Below, one piece after another: positions 1 to 8,215 of a stretch of 64,000 nt of DNA (the first letter of the stretch is position 1; every line of letters starts with the position of its first letter). The notes under the pieces are model-generated. The model was not told where the DNA came from and ran no database searches. It was given only the letters and a program-made list of their open reading frames with translations. The stretch covers positions 1 through 64,000 of the forward strand of contig CAKUFA010000004.1 in assembly GCA_934647165.1 (NCBI GenBank). The letters run 5' to 3'. Made by a program: the position numbers and the translations under genes. Source of the stretch: an uncultured Clostridia bacterium (GTDB taxonomy: Bacteria > Bacillota > Clostridia > Christensenellales > Aristaeellaceae).

Positions 1-104
1 TCACGGCCGTCAGCTCTGCTGACAGTGAAAAATGCAAACTCGACAAAGTGGTAAAGCCACTTTGTCGACACGCTGGGGACGCGGCTGCATGCCGCGTCCT
101 TCGG
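1..104. repeat. Hairpin-string intergenic repeat, copy 1 (cut by window edge)
   Basis: Positions 1-76 match 30986-31060 closely and 59052-59126 more loosely. The copy holds a GTCAGC/GCTGAC hairpin, an AAAGTGG/CCACTTT hairpin and, at 77-104, a perfect 9-bp stem (GGACGCGGC / GCCGCGTCC). It lies just past the stop codon of the minus-strand yunB-like gene. No coding potential is evident. The left part is outside the window. Confidence 0.75.
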
Positions 105-108
105 CGTA

Positions 109-753
109 TCAGGGGATCAGGTTGAGCATATCATCGTTATCCGCAACATCAACAAAGGATTGCGGAACCTGACCGACAATAATGTTTTCCGCCACGGCGA
201 CCTGCGTGGCGGCCTCAATGGTACCCGAACCGGTGGGAATCACCAGCCGCACGGCAGCGCTGAGCGTCAGCAGAATGCGGTGGCGGGTCTGGTTGATGCC
301 GGCGGACTGAAACTCCGTATCAAAACGGGAGGAAATGGCACCCACAGGAAGAATCTGCACGCGGAGCTTTGGCCCTGTGCCCGCAAGAAGCGTGAGCCCA
401 AGCGCCGAACCCAGCGGTACCTGCACAAACCGATTTTCTGCATTTTCCAGTTGCTGCTGGGCAAGGGTGCATGCACGGGCGGCAAGGCGATTCATGGCGG
501 AGGTATCAGCCTGAAGGAGACGCACTTGTCCATCCGCATCCTGGATGACGTGAATGAGAGAATCATAGCTGAAACCGGACTGGACGGCTTCCTCGACGGC
601 GGCGTTGAGGACGGAAACGGCCAGCGTGCGTGCGTTAGCCACTGCCAGGGAGAGCGTGACCCGGGTGAGATTATGCTCCACTACAAGGGCGAGGGCAATG
701 AGAAGGAGAAGCGCCAGGAGAAGAATGCGCACACGGCGATGCTGAAGAAGCAA
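109..753 (-). CDS. yunB: YunB-type sporulation protein
   Basis: The predicted 214-residue protein has one N-terminal membrane anchor (a run of Leu/Ile/Ala after HRRVRI) and then an extracytoplasmic domain with the YunB-like 'ANARTLAVSVLNAAVEEAV' segment. YunB is a mother-cell (sigma-E) protein of Bacillota needed for proper spore formation; its biochemistry is unknown. I place the start at TTG 753, because an AAAGGAG site at 763-769 sits 9 bases upstream; the ATG at 822 would put that site inside the gene. It is divergent from the PBP gene. Its presence implies an endospore former. The family call rests on recognising the N-terminal region. Confidence 0.75.
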   Translation of the reverse strand: MLLQHRRVRILLLALLLLIALALVVEHNLTRVTLSLAVANARTLAVSVLNAAVEEAVQSGFSYDSLIHVIQDADGQVRLLQADTSAMNRLAARACTLAQQQLENAENRFVQVPLGSALGLTLLAGTGPKLRVQILPVGAISSRFDTEFQSAGINQTRHRILLTLSAAVRLVIPTGSGTIEAATQVAVAENIIVGQVPQSFVDVADNDDMLNLIP

Positions 754-861
754 GAAGGACAGCTCCTTTCCGTTTGGATCGGCCTGGGGGCACGCGGCGA
801 ATTGTCCGGGTACGGGAAGCATTTGACCCTGTCCGGCGTTAAATCAATAGGCCGGGCAAGG

Positions 862-891
862 CTGACAGGCTATTGCACGGTGTGATATAAT
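862..891 (+). promoter_or_regulatory. Promoter of the PBP-repair operon
   Basis: CTGACA (862-867), an 18-base spacer and TATAAT (886-891), with an extended -10 TG at 883-884. It lies in the divergent gap, about 60 bases before the GTG start of the penicillin-binding protein. Confidence 0.7.
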
Positions 892-954
892 GAAGCATGA
901 TACTGTATGCACGCAGGCGGCGAAGCATGCCGAAGCGGCAAAGGAGGCAAACGC

Positions 955-3900
955 GTGGCGATCAGACGCGGCAGACGGCAGAACAATGCCGAGGAGATAA
1001 ACGCTGCAACCGGACGGTGGGACGGAGCAAGCGATCATGCGGCCTGGCAGGAAGGGGCAACACAAGCCTATCATGGGCGGCCGGCCATGGAGGACGAGGA
1101 GCAGACGCGGGTTTATGACAGCGCTGCGGCATGGAACGGCAACCCATATGAGGCAGGCATGGAACAGGACTATGTGCCACAGGATGATCCGGACGGTTAT
1201 GCCATGCCGCCGGAAGATGATGAGGTGGCAGGGGATTATGCCGCGGAGCAGGATGGCGAACTGGACGGCTATGACGATCCGGGGTGCTATGACGATGGCG
1301 ACTGGGACGAAATCCCCCTGGAGGAAGAAGAAAAAACCTATGCGCACAGCATTTTCAAACCGGCCACGAAAAAACCGGCCTTTGTGCTGTGCGTGGCGGT
1401 GAACGTGGTGCGCATCCTGCTGCTGCTGGTGGTGCTGGCGGGGCTTGCGGGATTGGGCGCGGTGGCGGGCATTGCCAAGGGCTATGTGGAAACAGCCCCC
1501 ACCCTTGACCTTGCCGCATTGGATGACCAGGCGCAAACATCCTTTATTTATGATGCGCAGGGCAACCTGATTACGGAATACAAAGGCACGGAGAACCGTG
1601 TGAACGTGAGCCTTGCGGCCATGCCAACCTATTTGCAGCAGGCGTTTATTGCCGTGGAGGACGCGCGCTTTTATACCCACAACGGTGTGGACATCAAGCG
1701 CATTGTGGGCGCTTTTGTGTCCAACCTTTCTTCTTCCAGCACGCAGGGCGGCTCCACAATCACCCAGCAGCTGATTAAGAACACGCTGCTTTCCTCCGAG
1801 CAGAGCTACAAGCGGAAAATTCAGGAAGCATATCTGGCCATGCAGCTGGAAAAGCAGTATACCAAGGAGCAGATTCTCGAAAGCTATCTGAACACCATTT
1901 TCCTTGGCGAGAACTATTACGGCGTGCAGGTGGCGGCGCAGGGGTATTTCGGCAAAAGCCTGGGCGAATTGACGCTGCGGGAGTGCGCCATGCTGGCAGG
2001 CGTGACAAACAGCCCTTACTACTACAATCCGCGGCGTAACCTTTACACCCGCGCCAAAGAGGGCGTGGACTATCCCGCAATCACCAACAACCGCACGGAT
2101 TATGTGCTGCGGTGCATGTATGAGAACCAGTTTATTACCTATGAGCAATACAAGGAAGCGCTGAACCCTGCCACAGCCAACGTGCTGCAGGAAGCGCCCA
2201 GCGACGGCAGCGGCATGTACGACTATCCGCACTATGTGGAATACGCGGTGACGGAAGTGGTGGACATTCTGCTGAAGTTGAACAACCTGGAGGATACAAC
2301 GGCCAACCGCTATGCCATGGAAAACAAGCTGCGCACCGGCGGTTACCGGGTGAAGCTTGCCATTGATACCTCTATCCAGAACACAGTGCAGGAAACGCTG
2401 GAAAACTGGACGAAATATCCTTCCCTGCGCGATCCGGCGGACAAGGTATACCGCTCCCGCAATGCGGACGGAACCTATACTGAGGTGGTGCAGCCCCAGG
2501 CGGCAGCCGTAGTGCTGGATTATCGCACGGGGGAAATCAAGGCCATTGTGGGCGGGCGCAACAAGCCCACCCAGCGCAAAACCCTCAACCGAGCTACTGA
2601 CATGAAGATGCCTGTGGGCTCCTCCATCAAGCCTATTGCGGTGTATGCACCGGCGCTGGAATTGGGGGCAAGTCCGGCGAGCATTGTGTATAACATGCCC
2701 CTGCCCATCAGCGGCTGGAAAAACGCCAAGGGTGAGGATACCTGGCCGAAGAACTATGGCGGAGGCGGCTATGTAGGGCCGGAAACCCTGCGCACGGCGC
2801 TGATGAAGAGCCACAACACGGCTGCGGCGCAGACGCTGATGACCATGGTGGGAGTGGATCGCTCAGTGGATTTCCTGCACAGGCTGGGCATTGACGATGA
2901 CCACATTGACGCAACGCCCTTCGGCCTGTCGCTGGGCTCCAGCGGCATTACACCCATGCAGATGACGGTGGCCTTCGGGGTGCTGGCCAACGGCGGCGTA
3001 TATCAGCAGCCCATTTCGGTGCTGGGAATTTCCGACAGTGAAGGCAAGGTGGTGTGGGATGGCCACGCCAACCAGACCCGCCGCAGGGTGTTCTCCGAAT
3101 CCACAGCGTATATGATTGTGGACATGCTCAAGGGCGCTGTGCGCAGCGGCACGGGCACCAGCGCGAAAATCAAGGGGCAGACAGTGGCCGGCAAAACCGG
3201 CACCAACTCCGACCAGAAGGGCGTATTCTTTGCCGGCATGACGGGGTATTACTCCTCGGCCATCTGGGTGGGACACGACAACTACAAGGCGCTGGCCAGC
3301 AAGTCCACCGGGTCCGGCGCGGCGGCGCCATTGTGGCAGGCATACATGGCGAAGATCCACTCAGGCCTGAGTGACCGGGATATCCTGGAAGGCGACCCCA
3401 GCCAGTATGGCCTGGTGAAGGTGACCACCTGCGCGGTGAGCGGCCAGTTGGCCACGGAAGCCTGCCAGGCGGATACCCGCTACGGCACGGTGACGGACTG
3501 GTGGGCGCAGGGCAGCGCACCTACCGTATACTGCCAGATGCACCGTGTGCAGCGCGTGTGCGCGCAAAGCGGCATGATTGCGGGCAACTACTGCCCCAGC
3601 GTGACTACCAGCAGCGTGGTTGTGATCCCCAGCGGACACCCGCTGTATAACTTCATCGGCACGAAGTATGACGATGTGCTCAGCGAGTATCTTGGCTCCT
3701 GGGCCACGGTGAAGTTTGACGGAAACGGCAATGTAGTCAGCGGCGGCACGGTGTGCACGTATCACAACGCGCAAAGCGGCGGCGGAAGCAGCACAGATCC
3801 TGTGGTGGAAAACACGCTGATTCCCGATGCAAAAGTGCTGATTCAGCAGGCCTATGCGCAGCTGAACAACACGGATCCGTCCAGCGGCAGCTATGCCTCC

Positions 3901-4014
3901 ATCAGTATGGCCATCAGCAATTTGGAAAGAATTATTGGCAGCGGCGCGCCCAGCCAGAGCGATGTGATGGCGGGCATGAGCCAACTGACCCGCGCCATGG
4001 CGGGACTGGATTGA
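955..4014 (+). CDS. Class A penicillin-binding protein (PBP1A type)
   Basis: Bifunctional peptidoglycan glycosyltransferase/transpeptidase of 1019 residues. An acidic cytoplasmic N-terminus (about 130 residues) is followed by one membrane segment, then a GT51 domain with the catalytic EDARFY motif near residue 235 and the 'GGSTITQQ' motif, then a transpeptidase domain with SSIK near 555 (active Ser), SHN, and KTGT near 746. A C-terminal extension of about 200 residues contains several Cys residues and a Gly/Ser stretch. The GTG at 955 is chosen because AAAGGAGG lies 7 bases upstream; the ATG at 907 has no such site. It heads a run of same-strand genes and overlaps the next start by one base (ATGA). 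Confidence 0.95.
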   Translation: MAIRRGRRQNNAEEINAATGRWDGASDHAAWQEGATQAYHGRPAMEDEEQTRVYDSAAAWNGNPYEAGMEQDYVPQDDPDGYAMPPEDDEVAGDYAAEQDGELDGYDDPGCYDDGDWDEIPLEEEEKTYAHSIFKPATKKPAFVLCVAVNVVRILLLLVVLAGLAGLGAVAGIAKGYVETAPTLDLAALDDQAQTSFIYDAQGNLITEYKGTENRVNVSLAAMPTYLQQAFIAVEDARFYTHNGVDIKRIVGAFVSNLSSSSTQGGSTITQQLIKNTLLSSEQSYKRKIQEAYLAMQLEKQYTKEQILESYLNTIFLGENYYGVQVAAQGYFGKSLGELTLRECAMLAGVTNSPYYYNPRRNLYTRAKEGVDYPAITNNRTDYVLRCMYENQFITYEQYKEALNPATANVLQEAPSDGSGMYDYPHYVEYAVTEVVDILLKLNNLEDTTANRYAMENKLRTGGYRVKLAIDTSIQNTVQETLENWTKYPSLRDPADKVYRSRNADGTYTEVVQPQAAAVVLDYRTGEIKAIVGGRNKPTQRKTLNRATDMKMPVGSSIKPIAVYAPALELGASPASIVYNMPLPISGWKNAKGEDTWPKNYGGGGYVGPETLRTALMKSHNTAAAQTLMTMVGVDRSVDFLHRLGIDDDHIDATPFGLSLGSSGITPMQMTVAFGVLANGGVYQQPISVLGISDSEGKVVWDGHANQTRRRVFSESTAYMIVDMLKGAVRSGTGTSAKIKGQTVAGKTGTNSDQKGVFFAGMTGYYSSAIWVGHDNYKALASKSTGSGAAAPLWQAYMAKIHSGLSDRDILEGDPSQYGLVKVTTCAVSGQLATEACQADTRYGTVTDWWAQGSAPTVYCQMHRVQRVCAQSGMIAGNYCPSVTTSSVVVIPSGHPLYNFIGTKYDDVLSEYLGSWATVKFDGNGNVVSGGTVCTYHNAQSGGGSSTDPVVENTLIPDAKVLIQQAYAQLNNTDPSSGSYASISMAISNLERIIGSGAPSQSDVMAGMSQLTRAMAGLD

Positions 4015-4370
4015 TGGAGAAGATTATGCAGGCGCTGTCTGCGATCCGCGCGCCCATCCAGCAGGGGGAATATGACCTGCACCGCCTGGTGATGGACGCG
4101 TTGGATGCGGCAGGCATTGCGTATACACATGAGGCACGGCTGGCACCGAGGTGCCGGATTGACCTGCTTTGCGGATGCGTGGGCATTGAGGTGAAACGCG
4201 GCAGACCGGAAAAAGCGCGCCTGCTGGAGCAGCTGAGGCGCTATGCGCAGTGCCCGCAGGTGGCGGCGCTGATAGTCGTTGCCGAGCGGCGGCTGGATTT
4301 GCCGGGCGAAATGGGCGGCAAGCCGGTGAAGCTTGTGTGCCTGAACAGGCTTTGGGGAATTGCTTTGTGA
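4014..4370 (+). CDS. Small PD-(D/E)XK nuclease-like protein
   Basis: A 118-residue protein that fits the PD-(D/E)XK nuclease core: helix 'YDLHRLVMDALDAAG', Glu40, then RID (Asp50) and IEVK (Glu59, Lys61), followed by a 'LLEQLRRYA' helix and a hydrophobic strand 'VAALIVVAE'. This is the arrangement of Holliday-junction resolvases and VRR/Vsr-like nucleases, so cleavage of structured or damaged DNA is an inference. There is no membrane segment. Its ATG overlaps the PBP stop codon and it precedes the SNF2 gene by 53 bases, which suggests translational coupling and joint function with the SNF2 protein. I do not recognise a named family. Confidence 0.65.
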   Translation: MEKIMQALSAIRAPIQQGEYDLHRLVMDALDAAGIAYTHEARLAPRCRIDLLCGCVGIEVKRGRPEKARLLEQLRRYAQCPQVAALIVVAERRLDLPGEMGGKPVKLVCLNRLWGIAL

Positions 4371-4423
4371 AGCAGAGCAAAGCGCTTGCTGCATTGCGAA
4401 ACAGATGACGATGGAGAAGAACC

Positions 4424-6196
4424 ATGACAGACGAAACGCCGTGGCAAGCCACGGAGGATGAATGGGACGATGCGCTTTTGCCGCCTTATTTGCGGCCGGC
4501 AGAGCAAAACGCGCCGCCCATGGGCACCATCAGCTATAACCGGCGAAGCCGCTGCTGGGTGGTGAAGGGCGACCCGGCCGTGACGGAAATGTGCAAGCGC
4601 CTTTTTCCCGGCACGGCGGGCGCACGGCGGGGCGAGGCACGATTTACCGCGCACAGGCGCATGGTGGCCGATATGTGCTGGCTGATGATGCGCTATCCCC
4701 TGGAAGTGAAGCTCAGCGACCTGCCGCTGTGGGACAAGGCGGTGGCACAGGCAAGACAGTATGCCATCCGGCAGGCAAAATCGGCGCGCATGCCGGCAAG
4801 GATGAATCCGCCCGAGGGGGCGTTCACCGGCACGCTGATGGACTTTCAGCAGGAGGGGCTTGGCTTTTTGATGCACCATGACCGCTGCCTGCTGGCCGAT
4901 GAGATGGGGCTTGGCAAAACGGTGCAGGCGCTCAGCTGCATTGCCACGGAGAAGGCTTTTCCCGTGCTGGTTATTCCGCCGGCGCACCTGGTGCGCAACT
5001 GGCAGGAGGAAGCGCTGCGTTTCCTGCGCGTGGAGGGACGAGCGCCGCGCATCCATGTGATTCGTGGCTTGAAGCCCTATGATTTGCCGGAAGCGGATAT
5101 CTACATCATGCACTATCTGCTGCTGCGCGGATGGAAGAGCGCACTGACGGAATTGACGGTGCGCGCGGTGATTTTTGACGAAATACAGGAACTTCGGCAC
5201 AGCGGAACGGAAAAATACTCCGCCGCAAGCCTGCTGTCCGAGCATTGCGAGCGGGTGATTGGCCTGTCCGGCACGCCCATCTACAACCGGGGCGGGGAAA
5301 TCTGGAATGTGGTGAACATTCTGGATTATCATTTTCTGGGGGATTGGGAGAGCTTTTCCAGAGAGTGGTGCTACGGCTATGGCAGCGCGGTGGTAGCCAA
5401 GCCGGATGTATTGGGGGCGTATCTGCGCCGAGAAGGCCTGATGCTCAGGCGTACCAAGCAGGAGGTGCTGCAACAGCTGCCGCCCAAGCGCCGCCTGGTG
5501 CAGGAGTTGGACTGGAATGACAAGCTATATGCCCAATGGATGGCGCCGGTGATGCCCCAGCTGACGCGCTGGAAAACGGACACGGAGCTGACGCCTTCCC
5601 AGCGCGCGTTGCTGGAAGAAAGCATATCCCAGCAGGCACGACAGGCCACGGGGCTGGCAAAAGCACCCTACGTGTGCCAGTTTGTGCGCATGCTGCTGGA
5701 AGGCGGCGAAAAGGTGCTGCTTTTTGCCCACCACCATGCAGTGATGGACGCTTATCGCCAGGAGTTGAAGGCGTTTTCGCCGGGATTTATCACCGGGCGG
5801 GAAACCGGTGCGGCCAAGGATAAGGCGGTGGAGCGCTTTATGACCGGAAAAACGGACGTGCTGTGCATTTCCCTGCGGGCAGCCAGTGGATTGAACTTGC
5901 AGCGCGCAACCTGCGTGGTGTTTGGCGAGCTGGACTGGAGCCCTGCCGTGCATTCCCAGGCAGAGGATCGCGCGCATCGCATCGGCCAGGAAGATTCGCT
6001 TTTATGCTACTATCTGGTAAGCCCGCAGGGCAGCGATGCAGAAATGCAGGAGGCGCTGGGATTAAAGGTGAGCCAGTTCCTTGGGCTGATGGGAGACAAG
6101 CCCCTGTCCCCGGAGGAAACGGCGGCTGCGGCCACGCAGGCGCGCGTGCATGTGGAAAAGCTTGTTGAACGCCTGGCAAAGGACGCACAGGCATGA
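4424..6196 (+). CDS. SNF2-family DNA-dependent ATPase
   Basis: A 590-residue SWI2/SNF2 ATPase. About 135 N-terminal residues of unassigned sequence precede the motor. Motor motifs are Walker A DEMGLGKT (159-166), Walker B as DEIQ (252-255, instead of the usual DEAH/DESH), motif III 'LSGTP', and motif VI 'QAEDRAHRIGQ' near 520. The overall layout is closest to the SMARCAL1/ZRANB3-like distant SNF2 group, which remodel or anneal branched DNA; a chromatin role is not expected in bacteria. A GGAGAAG site lies 4 bases before the ATG. It is preceded by a small nuclease and followed by endonuclease IV, which supports a repair or fork-processing role. Bacteriophages carry similar nuclease/SNF2 pairs, so a mobile ancestry is possible. 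Confidence 0.85.
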   Translation: MTDETPWQATEDEWDDALLPPYLRPAEQNAPPMGTISYNRRSRCWVVKGDPAVTEMCKRLFPGTAGARRGEARFTAHRRMVADMCWLMMRYPLEVKLSDLPLWDKAVAQARQYAIRQAKSARMPARMNPPEGAFTGTLMDFQQEGLGFLMHHDRCLLADEMGLGKTVQALSCIATEKAFPVLVIPPAHLVRNWQEEALRFLRVEGRAPRIHVIRGLKPYDLPEADIYIMHYLLLRGWKSALTELTVRAVIFDEIQELRHSGTEKYSAASLLSEHCERVIGLSGTPIYNRGGEIWNVVNILDYHFLGDWESFSREWCYGYGSAVVAKPDVLGAYLRREGLMLRRTKQEVLQQLPPKRRLVQELDWNDKLYAQWMAPVMPQLTRWKTDTELTPSQRALLEESISQQARQATGLAKAPYVCQFVRMLLEGGEKVLLFAHHHAVMDAYRQELKAFSPGFITGRETGAAKDKAVERFMTGKTDVLCISLRAASGLNLQRATCVVFGELDWSPAVHSQAEDRAHRIGQEDSLLCYYLVSPQGSDAEMQEALGLKVSQFLGLMGDKPLSPEETAAAATQARVHVEKLVERLAKDAQA

Positions 6197-6269
6197 AGCG
6201 CCAACCGGAATCAAGCGGCGGGCGAATGAGCGCGGCCGGAAGGAAGGCCTGGCAGGAAAGGGGAAAAGC

Positions 6270-7100
6270 ATGCTTACAATCGGCTGTCATCTGTCAGCAT
6301 CAAAAGGATACCTGCACATGGCCGAAGAGGCTGTGAAAATCGGAGCGAACACGTTTCAGTTTTTTACCAGAAACCCGCGGGGTGGAAGCGCCAAAGCGTT
6401 GGATGAAAAAGACGTGGCGGCCTTCCGCACCTATGCGGAGGAGGCGGGCATCCGAGTCATTCTGGGCCATGCGCCGTATACGCTCAACGGCTGCTCAGCG
6501 GATGCGGGTATCCGTGATTTTGCCCGCCGCACCATGCAGGATGACCTGGAACGCATGGAGCACTTGCCCGGTAACCTGTACAACTTCCATCCGGGCAGCC
6601 ATGTGGGACAGGGGATGGAAACGGGCATTGAGCAGATTGCCGAAATGCTCAATGCCATCCTTTGGCAGCAGATGCACACCACCGTTTTGCTGGAAACCAT
6701 GGCGGGCAAGGGCAGCGAGGTGGGCAGCTGTTTTGAGGAGCTGCGGGAGATTATGGATCGGGTGACGCTTGGCGACAAACTGGGCGTATGCCTGGACACC
6801 TGCCATGTGGCGGACGCCGGCTATGACATTGTGCAGGACCTGGACGGCGTGCTGACGGCCTTTGACAAGGCAGTTGGGCTGGAACGCATCCGCGCAGTGC
6901 ATATCAACGACAGCAAAAATCTCCTGGGCTCCCACAAGGACAGGCATGAGAAAATCGGCGAAGGTACGCTGGGTGTGGAAACCATCCTGCGGGTGATGGA
7001 GCATCCGGCGCTCAGGGACAGACCCTTTCTGCTGGAAACGCCCAATGACCTGGCAGGCTATGCGGCGGAAATCGCCATGCTGAAGGAGAAGTGGGCATGA
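6270..7100 (+). CDS. nfo: Endonuclease IV (AP endonuclease)
   Basis: Deoxyribonuclease IV, 276 residues, the normal length for Nfo. It cuts the backbone 5' to abasic sites in base-excision repair. Zinc-ligand motifs are all present: 'GHAPYTLN', 'NFHPGSHVGQG', 'LLETMAGKG', 'CLDTCHVADAGYD', 'VHINDSKN' and 'DRHEKIGEG'. The ATG at 6270 is used because a purine-rich AGGAAAGGGG site precedes it and 'MLTIGCHLSASKG' is the usual N-terminus. It shares the last bases of its reading frame with the next gene (ATGA overlap at 7097). Confidence 0.95.
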   Translation: MLTIGCHLSASKGYLHMAEEAVKIGANTFQFFTRNPRGGSAKALDEKDVAAFRTYAEEAGIRVILGHAPYTLNGCSADAGIRDFARRTMQDDLERMEHLPGNLYNFHPGSHVGQGMETGIEQIAEMLNAILWQQMHTTVLLETMAGKGSEVGSCFEELREIMDRVTLGDKLGVCLDTCHVADAGYDIVQDLDGVLTAFDKAVGLERIRAVHINDSKNLLGSHKDRHEKIGEGTLGVETILRVMEHPALRDRPFLLETPNDLAGYAAEIAMLKEKWA

Positions 7101-8095
7101 GAGTATCGGCGGGAATTGTGCGCAGAAAAGACGGGCGCATGCTGATCTGCAAGCGCGGCGTGGGACGAAACAACGCCCATTTGTGGGAGTTCCCCGGCGG
7201 CAAGCAGGAGACGGGGGAAAGCGCCCAGGAATGCCTGCAAAGGGAACTGATGGAGGAACTGATGCTCCCTGTTGTGCCCGGCCGAATTGTGCGCACGGAG
7301 GAAAAGCAGGGAATCCTTTTTGATTTTGTGGAAGCAGAAACGGTGCAGGAGCCGCAGCTCACCGAACATGAAGCGATGGCATGGGTTACCCCGCGGGAAA
7401 TGCTGGGCTATCGTTTTTGCCCGGCAGACACGGAGACGGCGCATTGGCTGGCGCTGCAAAACCCGCGAGTCAGAAACTTTTTATGGGATTTTGACGGCAC
7501 GCTGATGGACACCTATCCGGCGCTGATTGACGACATGCTGCAAGCGGCCGACAGCATGGGAATGCGAACCAACCGGGAAGAAGTGACGGCGCTGATGATG
7601 CAAACCCAGCGGCGCTGCGTGCAGGTGCTGGCAGAAAAATATGGCGGTGAGGCGGAGAAGCTGCATGCGGCCTTCAAGGCATTGGAAAAAAACACAAGGC
7701 CGGAGGACACGCCGCCCATACCGGGCATCCGGGAGACGCTTGAAGCGCTGCGATCCCGCGGGGGCCGGCACTATTTGGTGACACACCGCGATGAAAGCGC
7801 ATGGCGCTTTTTGGAAGCATGGGGGATGAGGAAGCTGTTTGACGGCGGTGTGACGTGGGACGCCGGACGAAAGCCGAAGCCTGCACCGGACATGGTGCTG
7901 CACGTGATGCGGGAGCATGGCCTTGCCCCGGAGGAAACGATGATGATCGGCGACCGGCCGCTGGACACGGAAGCCGGGCGCAGGGCAGGAACGTTAAGCT
8001 GCATGCTGGATACATCCGGCTTTTTCCCGGAGGATCCGGCGGAATTTTATGCACGAAGCGCTGTGAAATTGGAAAATGTGCTGTGGCCGGAATGA
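7097..8095 (+). CDS. Nudix hydrolase fused to a HAD phosphatase
   Basis: A 332-residue two-domain protein. Residues 1-125 form a MutT-type Nudix domain with a complete box starting at Gly35 (G-x5-E-x7-REL-x-EEL). Residues 128-332 form a HAD-superfamily phosphatase: DFDGT (Asp131, Asp133), 'VTHRDES' and 'KPKPAPDM', and the acidic 'MIGDRPLDTEAG' motif. The Nudix half likely turns an (oxidised) nucleoside triphosphate to the monophosphate, and the HAD half could dephosphorylate the product; this coupling is inferred. The ATG at 7097 overlaps the nfo stop and has AAGGAG 8 bases upstream. Confidence 0.85.
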   Translation: MRVSAGIVRRKDGRMLICKRGVGRNNAHLWEFPGGKQETGESAQECLQRELMEELMLPVVPGRIVRTEEKQGILFDFVEAETVQEPQLTEHEAMAWVTPREMLGYRFCPADTETAHWLALQNPRVRNFLWDFDGTLMDTYPALIDDMLQAADSMGMRTNREEVTALMMQTQRRCVQVLAEKYGGEAEKLHAAFKALEKNTRPEDTPPIPGIRETLEALRSRGGRHYLVTHRDESAWRFLEAWGMRKLFDGGVTWDAGRKPKPAPDMVLHVMREHGLAPEETMMIGDRPLDTEAGRRAGTLSCMLDTSGFFPEDPAEFYARSAVKLENVLWPE

Positions 8096-8174
8096 CGGAC
8101 TGCATGAAAACAGGCGCATGAAACGTTTACAAATGTGAAAAGCCGAAAGACTCGCTTTTTGCGGAAGAATCCGG

Positions 8175-8180
8175 TATAAT
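8175..8180 (+). promoter_or_regulatory. Likely -10 element for the L,D-transpeptidase gene
   Basis: A perfect TATAAT 36 bases before the chosen ATG. The -35 region (around 8152) matches the consensus poorly, so the promoter may need an activator or an alternative element. Confidence 0.4.
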
Positions 8181-8215
8181 GGAAAATGAACCAGACCCAT
8201 AACGGAGGAAATGAA

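Noticed and set aside
844..2814. 656-codon open frame on the minus strand
   Set aside because: Antisense to the penicillin-binding protein. It is Arg/His-rich with no motifs, a typical shadow of a GC-rich gene. Similar shadows at 4241-5473, 7994-9436, 11161-12819, 12961-15051, 34198-36303, 37156-39420, 40538-42157, 44121-45425, 47401-49176 and others were left out for the same reason.
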